From Nitrosomonas sp. (GTDB taxonomy: Bacteria > Pseudomonadota > Gammaproteobacteria > Burkholderiales > Nitrosomonadaceae), in the NCBI GenBank assembly GCA_016710135.1, contig JADJLM010000005.1, positions 62,001-126,000 on the forward strand: a stretch of 64,000 bases of DNA. Direction: 5' to 3'. Made by a program: the position numbers and the translations under genes. The notes under the pieces were generated by a model, which saw only the letters and a program-made list of their open reading frames with translations, did not search any database and was not told where the DNA came from. Shown piece after piece: positions 8,956 to 18,127 of the stretch (position 1 is the stretch's first letter; the number at the start of each line of letters is the position of its first letter).

Positions 8956-9617
8956 CTATCGAAGACTAACAATTGGCCAATCGTTGTGTCGTGCGTGATT
9001 CTCAAGCGTAGCATCGGGATCAACCGCAACTGGATGTGTCACTTTCTCTAAGAGTGGCAAATCATCCAAAGAGTCACTATAAAACCAGCTTTCAAGAAAG
9101 GATAACCAGGTAAGATTGCGCGCATCAGCCATTGCTCTAGCCTCGTAATCTTTCCTTCTCTAAAGCAAGGTATACCAGAAACTCGGCCCGTAAATTGACC
9201 TTCTTGTTGCTCTGGCTCTGTCGCAATTAAATGATCCACGCCAAGCATTCTAGCTATGGGAGAAGTCACGAAGCTATTCGTTGCGGTAATGATAATGCAC
9301 AGATTCCTTTCTAGCTTATGTTTTGCAATTAAATCTGAGGCACCCGGAGCAACTATCGGTTTAATCTTTTTTAGGATAAATTCTTCACGCCAAGCATTCA
9401 ATTGTTCTCTCGGATGCCTTGCAAGCGGCTTAAGCTGAAAATCCAAGAATTCGTGAATATCGAGAGTGCCTGTCTTGTATTGTTCATAGAATTCAATATT
9501 GCGCGCTTCATAAACCTCACGATCCAGCACTCTCTGCTCAATTAAAAACTGGGCCCACTGGAAATCACTATCACCAGCTAATAATGTATTATCAAGATCA
9601 AACAAAGCTAATTTCAT
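8956..9617 (-). CDS. HAD-superfamily IB phosphatase, frameshifted near the C-terminus
   Basis: The open frame gives 189 residues with the HAD nucleophile motif FDLDNTLL at residues 6-13 and ITATN (motif II), the pattern of phosphoserine phosphatase-like subfamily IB. The conserved motif SWFYSDSLDDLPLLEKV appears in another frame from about 9090 down to a stop at 8956. Joining the two restores a family-length protein of about 220 residues. The break is a one-base shift near 9090-9105, so either a read error or a recent mutation that removes motif IV. It overlaps the hda stop by 4 bp, a common arrangement in betaproteobacteria. Confidence 0.8.
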
Positions 9618-10297
9618 AACACCTCATGTAGAAATTGTCGTAATAGCGGAAGCGTGATCGGACGCTGCAGCATCAATGAATAGCAACCCAAGGCATCGAC
9701 TATTCTAATCAGATACGACATATCGCGTTTCTCGTAGCGCAATAAATAATCACATACTTCTTCAGGCAATTCAAATCCGCTGTTGACAGCATGGCCCTTC
9801 ATCGCTTGCCCTTTCTCCTCATCAGTTAATTCATGAATTTGGTAAACCAACCCCCAACTCAACCGTGTTATTACATCCCGACGAAGTTGGAGTTGTGCTG
9901 GAGCAGTTTTACCACTCACAAAAAAAAGCGCCAGGCACTCTTCACGCGCCTGATTATACAAATTAAATAGCTTTATTTGCGCTTCTGGACCTAACCGATC
10001 AACATCATCAACGATAATACAATCAGGCAAATCATCATTGAGTTCAAATTCAGTATATTGATCACATGTGAAATAAGCCGCTTGATAATGCTTTAATCTT
10101 ATACAAGCAGCGCTAACTGATTTGAGTAAATGGCTCTTACCAGACCCGCTTCCACCCCAACAATAGATAAAATTACCAGAACTCGATGTAGCTAGAAACT
10201 CATTCAACGCATGAAGCAACTCAACGTTACGCCCTGGAATAAAATTTTCTAACGTTGGAATATTTTCTAGCGAAAGATCAAGCAACAGTTGCTTCAT
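9614..10297 (-). CDS. hda: DnaA regulatory inactivator Hda
   Basis: A 227-residue AAA+ protein related to DnaA domain III. The N-terminal QLLLDL (residues 3-8) fits the sliding-clamp-binding motif, the Walker A is GGSGSGKS (48-55) and Walker B is CIIVDDVD. It lacks the DnaA DNA-binding domain. Hda with the loaded clamp promotes ATP hydrolysis by DnaA after initiation. Translationally coupled to the HAD phosphatase by ATGA. Confidence 0.92.
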   Translation of the reverse strand: MKQLLLDLSLENIPTLENFIPGRNVELLHALNEFLATSSSGNFIYCWGGSGSGKSHLLKSVSAACIRLKHYQAAYFTCDQYTEFELNDDLPDCIIVDDVDRLGPEAQIKLFNLYNQAREECLALFFVSGKTAPAQLQLRRDVITRLSWGLVYQIHELTDEEKGQAMKGHAVNSGFELPEEVCDYLLRYEKRDMSYLIRIVDALGCYSLMLQRPITLPLLRQFLHEVL

Positions 10298-10449
10298 TGG
10301 GCGATTCCCTGATCAATTCTTTCGTAGCGATATTAACTACAGCGCATGCCATGCAAAATAAAATAGCAATCAAGATAACTGATTCTTTCTGCTTACTTTT
10401 TTGTACTGCAGAACATATTAAACAAGGGATTTTTACTAAAACTTGGAAA

Positions 10450-10956
10450 TTAACGTTTCCAATATACTCTCAATCTATTCTCTTCTGGGTTATAGTGAAA
10501 TTCCAGATCTCCCTGATAAGCATGATGAATCGCATCCCCCATCCCTCGCACAAGATGAATATCAGTTGTCGTGACAAGTGTTGAGTCAATACTCTCCTCA
10601 ATTTTTATGATACGTTTAAGGGGATGTTCTGTACGCTGATGTTTCTCGTGATTTCTCACTAAACGCATAATTTCTTCTCGATGCTCTAAATAAAACGCTC
10701 CCTGCAAAATCAAATAACCTGCGGGGTAATCATCCCGAATACGATGACACGCTGGGCAAGTTCCTTGGTGTGCATTAGCTGGAGCTGTTAACCACTGCCA
10801 CCGACCCTGATGGTAAACCGCCTGACATTGCGAACAAACCGTTGGCTCAGCTAATTTACTTTTTAATTGATAGGTATCGTGTATCTCTTCTTTAAATATG
10901 CCATCATGGCGCGGAATGGCACGGTATCCATCTGGAATCTTCGAGTGACTCATCAT
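10450..10956 (-). CDS. BCAM0308-family protein with a zinc ribbon
   Basis: A 168-residue cytosolic protein. Two CxxC pairs (CSQC near residue 41 and CPAC near 67) should bind one zinc; the remainder is soluble, basic and rich in His and Arg, ending in a beta-rich segment LEFHYNPEENRLRVYW. The family is widespread in betaproteobacteria and has no established function; an RNA-related role has been suggested by the fold, but nothing here tests that. It stands alone, with 130-150 bp of gene-free sequence on either side. Confidence 0.75.
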   Translation of the reverse strand: MMSHSKIPDGYRAIPRHDGIFKEEIHDTYQLKSKLAEPTVCSQCQAVYHQGRWQWLTAPANAHQGTCPACHRIRDDYPAGYLILQGAFYLEHREEIMRLVRNHEKHQRTEHPLKRIIKIEESIDSTLVTTTDIHLVRGMGDAIHHAYQGDLEFHYNPEENRLRVYWKR

Positions 10957-11091
10957 TACTCTCCTATTTTAATTATTGACGTTTCGTCTTTTCTTTATTA
11001 AGCCTTGCTCTATCTCAATACAGCCAAGAACAGTAGGCACAATTTTTATTGACCTAAGTTATGGTTATACACGAGAGTATATAAGAAAAAA

Positions 11092-11718
11092 TCAATTACT
11101 TTCCTCTCCCCAGCGTGGGATAAGGGAATGCTCGACACCTAGGTGATCGAGTATCCTAGCAACCACAAAATCCACGATATCTTGGATATTTTTGGGATGA
11201 TGGTAAAAGCCAGGATTAGCAGGCAAAATGGTGACACCACACCGCGCAAGTCTCAGCATATTTTCTAGATGAATCGCTGAGAATGGCATTTCACGAGGTA
11301 CCAAAATTAGTTTACGGTTTTCTTTAATCATAACGTCTGCCGCACGCTCAATTAAATTTTGATTTAGTCCTGATGCAACTGCGGAAAGTGTACCCATTGT
11401 ACAAGGACAAACAACCATCGCATCCGCTGGATTCGATCCAGATGCAACGGGTGCAAACCACTCTTCTCGACCAAATACTTTGAGAAGATCTTTGGATACG
11501 CTGAAGTAGTCATTGAAAAAGCGCTCTGCATCTTGAGAACGCGAAGGTAACGCCAGTTGCATCTCCTGCTGCGCAACAATCTGGGCTACCTGTGAATACA
11601 ACAAATAAACCCGTATATCCTGCGCCAATAATAACTCCAGCAATCGGATACCATAAGGCATTCCCGATGCGCCTGTAAAAGCAAGTGTAATCGTGCGTGG
11701 TGTTCCCTTATCTATCAC
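11092..11718 (-). CDS. ubiX: Flavin prenyltransferase UbiX
   Basis: A 208-residue homo-oligomeric flavoprotein. The N-terminal TGASGMPYG binds the phosphate of FMN, and VCPCTMGTLSAVASG and LVPREMPFSAIHLENM are the other hallmark segments. It prenylates FMN to make the cofactor of UbiD decarboxylase, needed for ubiquinone synthesis. The start overlaps the hprK stop by 4 bp (ATGA). It is the last gene of the hpf-ptsN-hprK-ubiX run. Confidence 0.94.
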   Translation of the reverse strand: MIDKGTPRTITLAFTGASGMPYGIRLLELLLAQDIRVYLLYSQVAQIVAQQEMQLALPSRSQDAERFFNDYFSVSKDLLKVFGREEWFAPVASGSNPADAMVVCPCTMGTLSAVASGLNQNLIERAADVMIKENRKLILVPREMPFSAIHLENMLRLARCGVTILPANPGFYHHPKNIQDIVDFVVARILDHLGVEHSLIPRWGEESN

Positions 11719-12656
11719 AGATCCCCTGCCATTTCCTGCTCATGGCGCTTAATAAATTCCTGCGTATTGTCAATCCCTCTGAGCTGTAATATGTAGTTAC
11801 GGACAGCCGCTTCAACGAGAACTGCTAAATTACGACCAGCCGCAACTGGAATAGTTACTTTCCGAGTTCTCACACTAAGAATCTCTTCATCAAGATTGCT
11901 TAAGGGCAAACGTTCAAAAGAACCAATATCAGTAGCACTCGTTTTCTCTAAATGAACGATTAGCTTCATATTCTTTCGCCGACGAACAGCTGTCTCACCA
12001 AAAATGGTACGAATATTAAGCATACCCAGCCCCCTAACTTCAAGATAATCACGAAGCAATGGCGGACAACAACCTTCTAATGTTTCTGGGCCAATGCGAT
12101 GAATTTCCACAACATCATCAGCCACCAGACCATGCCCACGACTTATCAGCTCTAAAGCAAGCTCACTTTTCCCAACACCACTATCACCCGTAATCAGCAC
12201 GCCCATTCCCAGCACATCGAGCAATACACCATGCTTACTTGTATTTGGCGCTAGAACTTTTGCCAAGTAAGAACGTAATACCCAGATAACATCTAAACTG
12301 GATGAAGAGGAGCAAAATAAAGGAATCTTTGCTTTGATCACAAATGATTGTAGTAATTTAGGCACAGTTGACCCATCTGCCACAATCAAACAAGCCAATC
12401 CACTTTGCGCTAGTTTGTCAAGTTTTTGTTGAAAAGAAGTTTCATCAAGCTGGTTTAGATAATCAATGGTAAGACTACTAAGTATCTGAATCCAATTGGG
12501 GTGGATAAAATTGAGATGACCAATTAATCCTTGACTAGAGCTTGAGGTGTCATCGTTACTCAGGCAATTATCGCCATACTCATGCCCCAAAATCCAAACC
12601 AAACCAAGCTTTTCTTTATTATCTTCAAATAATTGCGTGATACTAATTTGGGACAT
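11715..12656 (-). CDS. hprK: HPr kinase/phosphorylase
   Basis: A 313-residue protein with an N-terminal DRTGG-like domain and a C-terminal kinase domain. The Walker A is GDSGVGKS (157-164), preceded by catalytic His in KHGVLLDVLG (H142) and followed by the GLVADDVVEI segment and the HprK signature near LEVRGLGMLNIRTIFG. In betaproteobacteria HprK acts within the regulatory nitrogen-PTS rather than in sugar uptake. It overlaps ptsN by 14 bp and ubiX by 4 bp. Confidence 0.95.
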   Translation of the reverse strand: MSQISITQLFEDNKEKLGLVWILGHEYGDNCLSNDDTSSSSQGLIGHLNFIHPNWIQILSSLTIDYLNQLDETSFQQKLDKLAQSGLACLIVADGSTVPKLLQSFVIKAKIPLFCSSSSSLDVIWVLRSYLAKVLAPNTSKHGVLLDVLGMGVLITGDSGVGKSELALELISRGHGLVADDVVEIHRIGPETLEGCCPPLLRDYLEVRGLGMLNIRTIFGETAVRRRKNMKLIVHLEKTSATDIGSFERLPLSNLDEEILSVRTRKVTIPVAAGRNLAVLVEAAVRNYILQLRGIDNTQEFIKRHEQEMAGDL

Positions 12657-13113
12657 TATCAGGTATCCAGTCAGTAATAAGCCGATGAATTTCCTTGGCG
12701 TCTTTACTCATAAGTAACTTTTCACGAAAGCTCTTATCGCTGAACATTTGCGCCAATTCACTTAAAATTTGTAAATGCTTATCTGTCGCTTTTTCAGGCA
12801 CAAGCAGTATACAAGCGATATTTACAGGTAACCCATCGGGAGCGTCAAAGGGAATCGCTTCTTTCATTCTTACCAATGCAACTATTGCCTCTCGCAACCC
12901 TTTAATTCTGCCATGTGGAATAGCCACGCCCTGACCCAGACCTGTTGATCCGAGCTTCTCCCGAGCAAATAAACTATCAAACACCTGACTCCGAGCCACA
13001 TGGGAGGTGTTCTCAAATAATAGCCCTGCTTGTTCAAATACGCGTTTCTTGCTAGCGACGTCGAGATCAATAATTACATTCGATTCAGGTAAAAACTGAG
13101 AAACAAGATTCAT
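12643..13113 (-). CDS. ptsN: PTS IIA-Ntr regulatory protein
   Basis: A 156-residue IIA domain of the fructose/nitrogen type. The phosphorylated histidine is H67 in GVAIPHGRI, and the flanking LGSTGLG is typical. It receives phosphate from NPr and affects potassium transport and sigma-54-related regulation. Usually rpoN, hpf and ptsN are adjacent; here rpoN is 33 kb away on the other strand. No npr or enzyme I gene is in this window. Confidence 0.94.
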   Translation of the reverse strand: MNLVSQFLPESNVIIDLDVASKKRVFEQAGLLFENTSHVARSQVFDSLFAREKLGSTGLGQGVAIPHGRIKGLREAIVALVRMKEAIPFDAPDGLPVNIACILLVPEKATDKHLQILSELAQMFSDKSFREKLLMSKDAKEIHRLITDWIPDNVPN

Positions 13114-13215
13114 AAGAAAAATAAACGGTTACTTTAAACAACTACCATGGCTAATAATACGTATCGATCAATCGAATCAAGATACCCTCAAGAAAAGCAA
13201 TTAATTGAGTGGTGA

Positions 13216-13557
13216 TTACGCCTCTGGCTCCTGATCGATCTCTTTTTTCTTGATCGTATCGTGATTACGACGTTCCATATTTTTTTCCTTATATTTAAGG
13301 ATTTGTCGATCTAACTTATCCACCAGACTATCTATCGAGGCGTACATATCAGCACCATCTGCTTCAACAAAAATATCTTTACCTCGAACATGGACATTAG
13401 CTTCCGCTTTCTGTTTATGTTTTTCTACTGACAAAATAACGCTCACGTCTATTACGTGATCAAAATGTCGCGTGATTTTACTTATTTTAGAAACAACGTA
13501 CTCACGCATCGCAGGTGTAACTTCCACGTGATTGCCAGTAAGATTTAAATTCATCAT
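13216..13557 (-). CDS. hpf: Ribosome hibernation promoting factor (short form)
   Basis: A 113-residue S30AE-domain protein, short type, without the long dimerisation tail. The start is the ATG-ATG pair preceded by AAGGGGGG; either could initiate. Characteristic segments are NLNLTGNHVEVTPAMREYV and SIDSLVDKLDRQI. It binds the decoding centre of inactive ribosomes and promotes 100S dimers. 102 bp separate it from ptsN. The charged C-terminal tail is lysine- and glutamate-rich. Confidence 0.92.
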   Translation of the reverse strand: MMNLNLTGNHVEVTPAMREYVVSKISKITRHFDHVIDVSVILSVEKHKQKAEANVHVRGKDIFVEADGADMYASIDSLVDKLDRQILKYKEKNMERRNHDTIKKKEIDQEPEA

Positions 13558-13991
13558 TTCCCCCCTTCGATTAAGTAATTTTTTTGTTCTTAACTAAATT
13601 GACAGGCCCCTCTGTGAACATCTTTGCCTTGCCCTTTCTATTCTAATTTAAAGAAATAAACGGTAAATGAATTTATAATGGATATCGGATTAAGCCTATT
13701 CGCTATATTAATTATTTTTTATTATTGATCTTAAGTGAGGATTTATAGAAATAACTCAAGATAGTCGAAAGAGCTCTGGAATATAAGATCTCTAACGAAA
13801 ACTGATCATTAGAAAACAAATCCAATCAATTTATTTCAGATTAACGTAAAATCGAATGGTTAATTGTATTTTTTGCAACGCTTCAATTTTTAACTCAAAC
13901 AATACACCTCAAACAAATACACACTAATTTTCTCAATTGGCGATTATACAATACACACGAACCTTGATACGACTCTTAAAAAGGAATTGGC
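13558..13991 (-). other. Gene-free region between hpf and the Rof-like gene
   Basis: About 430 bp of A/T-rich sequence with many stops in all frames. It must contain the hpf promoter, but I could not pick a convincing -35/-10 pair. No RNA gene or repeat was recognised. Confidence 0.5.
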
Positions 13992-14246
13992 TTAAAAAAT
14001 GATTTCCTTGAATTGTGCATTAGGTGTTATTACCTGTAGCTTTTGTAGTTGAATAAGCTCGATTTGCTGGGATCCTTGCGTATTCTCAACGATCAGAAAT
14101 TCCCGCTTTTCAGCAGTAGTTATTATATTTTTCGCCTTACCTTGAATTATTTGTTGGTTTTTTAATGTTAATTGCACCTCATAACCATATAAGCAGGCCA
14201 CTTCCAGGTAATCATGCAATTCACAGTCAATGATGGATTGAGTCAT
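13992..14246 (-). CDS. rof: Rho-binding antiterminator, Rof (YaeO)-like
   Basis: An 84-residue protein that aligns by eye with E. coli Rof: an early I-x-C-x-x-x-D-Y-L-E-x-A-C segment (IIDCELHDYLEVACLYG), then LTLKNQQIIQGKAKNI, EKREFLIVE and a closing strand rich in Leu and Ile. Rof has an Sm-like fold and blocks the primary RNA site of Rho, reducing termination. It is divergent from the Hfq sequence despite the similar fold. Transcribed divergently from the OmpA lipoprotein gene. Confidence 0.7.
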   Translation of the reverse strand: MTQSIIDCELHDYLEVACLYGYEVQLTLKNQQIIQGKAKNIITTAEKREFLIVENTQGSQQIELIQLQKLQVITPNAQFKEIIF

Positions 14247-14393
14247 TTTTTTTGATTTTTCCCTTATCTTTATAAAAGAACAGTAATTTTACTGCTAACA
14301 TTCTAGCATTGTAGAAAATTGGTTAAGCAGTCTCTAACATTGAATTTTTTGATTCATCTGCTACAGTTTAAATTATTATTCAAGGAGCAATTT

Positions 14394-15083
14394 ATGACAT
14401 CAATGATCAAATTTGTACCACTTATAACTATTATCGCGCTGAGCGCTTGCGCAACGATGTCAGATACTCAACGAGGAACAACTCAGGGCGCTGCAATTGG
14501 GGCAGGAGCAGGGGCAGCCATCGGCGCAATTTTTGGTGGTGGCAAAGGTGCAGCGATTGGCGCGGGATCAGGAGCTGTTCTCGGCGCTAGCGCCGGCTAT
14601 ATTTGGTCTCAGCGCATGGAAGAACAAAAGAAACAAATGGAGTCTGCGACAGCAGGCACGGGTGTACAAGTTTCACAAACTACGGATAATCGTTTAAAGC
14701 TGAATATACCCAGTGATATTTCTTTCGATACTGGGCGTGCTGATATTAAGCCCGGCTTTCGCCCTATATTGGATAACTTTGCCACATCATTACTCAACAA
14801 TCCTGAAACTTCTGTAATGATAGTGGGACATACTGATAATACTGGCACAGATGCTATCAATAATCCATTGTCAGTCAACCGTGCCGCGAGCACCCGCGAT
14901 TACCTGGTTAGCAAAAGAGTTCCGATTAATCGAATTCAGATTGATGGCCGCGGCTCACGCGAACCTGTTACTGCTAATGATACCCCAGCCAATCGCGCGG
15001 AAAATAGACGTGTTGAGATTTTTTGTTTCAGAAATGCAAGAAGAAACACCGCCCGCTTCAAAACCTTAGCCGGCATAAATTAG
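14394..15083 (+). CDS. OmpA-family lipoprotein with a glycine zipper (YiaD-like)
   Basis: The start at 14394 is chosen for its AAGGAG site and because it gives a clean lipoprotein signal: MTSMIKFVPLITIIALSAC, with Cys19 as the lipidated residue. A glycine zipper follows (about residues 32-72, repeated GAAIGAGAG-type units), then an OmpA C-terminal domain with the peptidoglycan-binding pattern TDNTGTDAINNPLSVNRA and NRRVEI. It should anchor the outer membrane to the cell wall. About 229 residues, normal for the family. Confidence 0.88.
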   Translation: MTSMIKFVPLITIIALSACATMSDTQRGTTQGAAIGAGAGAAIGAIFGGGKGAAIGAGSGAVLGASAGYIWSQRMEEQKKQMESATAGTGVQVSQTTDNRLKLNIPSDISFDTGRADIKPGFRPILDNFATSLLNNPETSVMIVGHTDNTGTDAINNPLSVNRAASTRDYLVSKRVPINRIQIDGRGSREPVTANDTPANRAENRRVEIFCFRNARRNTARFKTLAGIN

Positions 15084-15092
15084 CACAAAAAA

Positions 15093-15121
15093 ATAGGGTT
15101 GCTTGTTAATAGCAACCCTAT
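15093..15121. terminator. Strong stem-loop after the OmpA lipoprotein gene
   Basis: An 11-bp perfect stem ATAGGGTTGCT (15093-15103) with AGCAACCCTAT (15111-15121). The T-rich side lies on the minus strand (preceding A-run on plus), so as a classical terminator it would work best leftward; its position 10 bp past the lipoprotein stop suggests it also ends that transcript. Confidence 0.5.
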
Positions 15122-15188
15122 CTCATTAAGAGATAATCTATCCCCGATCAGCAGCATCATTTACTCAAAATTTATTTTATAAAAAGCT

Positions 15189-16135
15189 ATGTCAGAGTTA
15201 CTAAATCAAAAAGAAGGCTGGGAAAAAGAATTACTGGAAAAAGTCATGTTATCGACGCTACGTGAACAGCGTCGCACACGAGCTTGGAGTATCTTTTTAA
15301 ATCTTTAACATTTGCTTATCTTTTCATATTATTGTTTTGGGGAATGGGTTTATTTGGCGATGACGCCTCCAGCTCGTCGGATCGTCACACTGCATTAATC
15401 GATGTACGCGGCGAAATCATGCCCGACAGTCTCAGCAGTGCAGATAATGTCAATGCGGGGCTCCAAAGCGTTCAAAGATAAAAATACCGCTGGCGTAATC
15501 ATTCGAATCAACAGCCCTGGAGGAAGTCCGGTACAAGCAGGTAATATCAATGACGAGATACGGAGACTCCGTGCAAAATATCCGCAAATCCCAGTTTATG
15601 CAGTTATCGAAGATATTTGCGCTTCGGGCGGATATTATATTGCCGTTGCTGCAGACAAAATCTTTGTCGACAAAGCAAGTATCGTTGGATCAATTGGCGT
15701 TGTTTTAGACAGCTTTGGGTTTACTGGTACCTTAGAAAAATTAGGTGTTGAACGTCGACTATTGACTGCAGGAGAGAATAAAAGCTTTCTTGATCCCTTC
15801 TCACCCTCTGATCCTAAACAAAGAGAGCATGCAAGACAAATGCTGGGTGAAGTTCATGAGCAATTCATTCGTATCGTTCAGCATGGCAGAGGTGATCGAT
15901 TAAAAGATTTACCAGAAATTTTTAGTGGTATGGTTTGGACAGGTCAAAAAGTATCGATCTCGGCTTAACTGATGGACTTGGAAGCGCAGAATACGTGGCT
16001 CGCGAAGTAATCAAGGCAGAACGTATTATTGATTACACCACAAAAGAGGGCCTAGCTGAACATTTTGCCAAACGGTTCGGAAAAGTCGCAGCAAACTTAT
16101 TTATCAATACATTCAGCAGCTTGGAATTACGCTAA
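15189..16135 (+). pseudogene. sppA: Signal peptide peptidase SppA, broken by three frameshifts
   Basis: Translation across frames yields a complete small SppA: MSELLNQKEGWEKELLEK, a membrane anchor SLTFAYLFILLFWGMGLF, then RINSPGGSPVQAG, and the catalytic region IEDICASGGYYIAVAADKI and ASIVGSIGVV, ending NTFSSLELR. Frame changes fall at a T5 run near 15295, near 15465 and at an A5 run near 15950, each a single-base shift. No residues appear lost between pieces. Either three read errors or a recent pseudogene. SppA degrades cleaved signal peptides at the inner membrane. Confidence 0.85.
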
Positions 16136-16158
16136 CTGTACAAATTAACCTGCAAAGC

Positions 16159-17049
16159 TTATCGCTCTAGGATCTCGGTAAGAACTCTCGATACCCCGAT
16201 TTGCCATTGCGGTACATTAAGGTGGAACGTTTTCTGAAATTTGTCCGTACTTAAGCGTGAATTACACGGCCGTTTTGCAGGCGTCTTAAAATTGCTTGTT
16301 GGTACAGGAACGATCGCATTAGTCTTCAACCTCAAGTCTATACCTTGTGCTTGTGCAAAATTGATAATAAAACTAGCATAGCCATGCCATGATATTTCAC
16401 CTTCCGCAACTAAATGGTAGAGTCCCGATAGCTCAGGTCGATTAATCGCCATCATCATGGCATGGGCTGTGGTATCTGCCAAATAATCAGCGCCGGTTGG
16501 TGCACCAATTTGATTCACCGTCAGTTGATCTCGTTCATTCGCGAGTCGTAATATCGATTTAATGAAATTATTACCTCGTGCCGCATAAACCCAGCTTGTC
16601 CGAAAAATCAGATATAAACAGCCCGCGTCTCGGATTGCTTCCTCACCCTCCAGTTTCGTCTGACCATAAACATTCAGTGGCCCAGGATCATCCGTTTCTA
16701 ACCAAGGCCGACTTCCACCTCCATCAAAAACATAATCTGTAGAATAATGGATTAGCCAGGCACCAGCACGTTTTGCCTCAAGCGCTAAAACAGCGGTTGC
16801 CTCAGCATTGATTTGCCGCGCTAAAGCTGGCTCACTTTCAGCTTTATCAACCGCAGTATAAGCAACGGCATTAACAATCACATCGGGTGTGATTGCTCTG
16901 ATTATCTGAGTAATCCCTTCTGTATCCGTGATATCGCCACAATACTCTTGGCTAAATCGATCTAGCGCGATTACCCTACCGAGGGGCGCTAAACTACGTT
17001 GCAATTCCCAGCCTACTTGCCCATTCTTTCCAAATAACAGGATTTTCAT
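16159..17049 (-). CDS. rfbD: dTDP-4-dehydrorhamnose reductase
   Basis: A 296-residue extended SDR enzyme. N-terminal nucleotide motif GKNGQVGWEL, substrate region NAVAYTAVDKAE, and catalytic Y-GQT-K in LNVYGQTKLEGE. It makes dTDP-L-rhamnose. Eight bases separate it from rfbB upstream, so they form an operon. rfbA and rfbC are not in this window. dTDP-rhamnose is also the donor for EarP, whose gene lies 4 kb away. It converges on sppA. Confidence 0.94.
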   Translation of the reverse strand: MKILLFGKNGQVGWELQRSLAPLGRVIALDRFSQEYCGDITDTEGITQIIRAITPDVIVNAVAYTAVDKAESEPALARQINAEATAVLALEAKRAGAWLIHYSTDYVFDGGGSRPWLETDDPGPLNVYGQTKLEGEEAIRDAGCLYLIFRTSWVYAARGNNFIKSILRLANERDQLTVNQIGAPTGADYLADTTAHAMMMAINRPELSGLYHLVAEGEISWHGYASFIINFAQAQGIDLRLKTNAIVPVPTSNFKTPAKRPCNSRLSTDKFQKTFHLNVPQWQIGVSRVLTEILER

Positions 17050-17057
17050 TTAATTTA

Positions 17058-18101
17058 CTATTGATAATGCATGGCTATCCATTTTCGATATTCACCCGAT
17101 TGTACATTAGCTATCCAATCTTTATGTTCTAAATACCATTGCACCGTTTTACGAATCCCAGTTTCAAACGTCTCTAAAGGTTTCCAAGCAAGTTCTCTTT
17201 CGATCTTCCGGGCATCGATCGCGTAGCGCCGATCATGACCTGGTCGGTCGGTAACATACGTTATCAATTGATGATAATCTCCTGGGCAAAACTCATTCAG
17301 CAGATCGCAGATTAAACTGACAATTTCAATATTTGGCTTCTCATTCCATCCTCCGACGTTATAAGTCTTTCCTGGCACTCCTGCCTCCAGGACTCGTGAA
17401 ATGGCAATACAATGATCTTTCACATAAAGCCAGTCTCGAATTTGTTGACCATCACCATATATTGGCAATGGCTTCCCAGTCAAAGCATTCACAATCATGA
17501 GCGGAATCAGCTTCTCAGGAAATTGAAAGGGCCCATAATTATTCGAGCAATTGGTGGTCAACGTCGGAAATCCATAGGTATGGTGATAGGCTCGAACTAG
17601 ATGGTCACTAGAAGCTTTACTTGCAGAATAAGGGCTATTCGGGCTATAAACATGTTCCTCTGTAAAAGCAGGCACATCCGGTGGAAGTGAACCATAAACC
17701 TCATCGGTGGAAACATGCAGGAAGCGAAAATCGTAATGCTCCTTTCCTATCCGTTTATTCCAGTAGTGACGGGCCGCCTCCAACAATCGAAACGTACCAA
17801 CGATATTGGTTTGAATAAAATCATCAGGACCGTGGATAGAACGATCAACATGGCTCTCCGCTGCGAAATGAATAATCGCTCTGGGTTGGTAGTCATCAAG
17901 CAACTGTTTCAATTTCTGACTATCACAGATATCACCTTGCACAAAAACATGCCGGACATCGCTCTGTAAAGAAGCTAGATTTTGCAAATTACCTGCGTAG
18001 GTCAACTTATCGAAATTAACAACAGGTTCATTATTTCGACTAAACCACTCCAGGATAAAATTTGCTCCAATAAATCCTGCGCCACCTGTAACCAGAATCA
18101 T
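17058..18101 (-). CDS. rfbB: dTDP-glucose 4,6-dehydratase
   Basis: A 347-residue SDR enzyme with GGAGFIGANF at the N-terminus, the catalytic STDEVYG segment, YSASKASSDHLV with the Y-x-x-x-K pair, and TNCSNNYGPFQFPEKLIP. It dehydrates dTDP-glucose in the first committed step to dTDP-rhamnose. Full family length. First gene of the two-gene rfbBD unit. Confidence 0.95.
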   Translation of the reverse strand: MILVTGGAGFIGANFILEWFSRNNEPVVNFDKLTYAGNLQNLASLQSDVRHVFVQGDICDSQKLKQLLDDYQPRAIIHFAAESHVDRSIHGPDDFIQTNIVGTFRLLEAARHYWNKRIGKEHYDFRFLHVSTDEVYGSLPPDVPAFTEEHVYSPNSPYSASKASSDHLVRAYHHTYGFPTLTTNCSNNYGPFQFPEKLIPLMIVNALTGKPLPIYGDGQQIRDWLYVKDHCIAISRVLEAGVPGKTYNVGGWNEKPNIEIVSLICDLLNEFCPGDYHQLITYVTDRPGHDRRYAIDARKIERELAWKPLETFETGIRKTVQWYLEHKDWIANVQSGEYRKWIAMHYQ

Positions 18102-18127
18102 AAATTTCTCTTTAGTCTTAAAATTTT

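Noticed and set aside
13992..14246. Hfq
   Set aside because: The Hfq Sm motifs (NGIKLQG, YKHAIST) are absent; the Cys and Tyr pattern fits Rof instead.
15093..15121. A canonical terminator for the OmpA lipoprotein
   Set aside because: The T-run is on the wrong strand for rightward transcription; kept only as a stem-loop with lower confidence.
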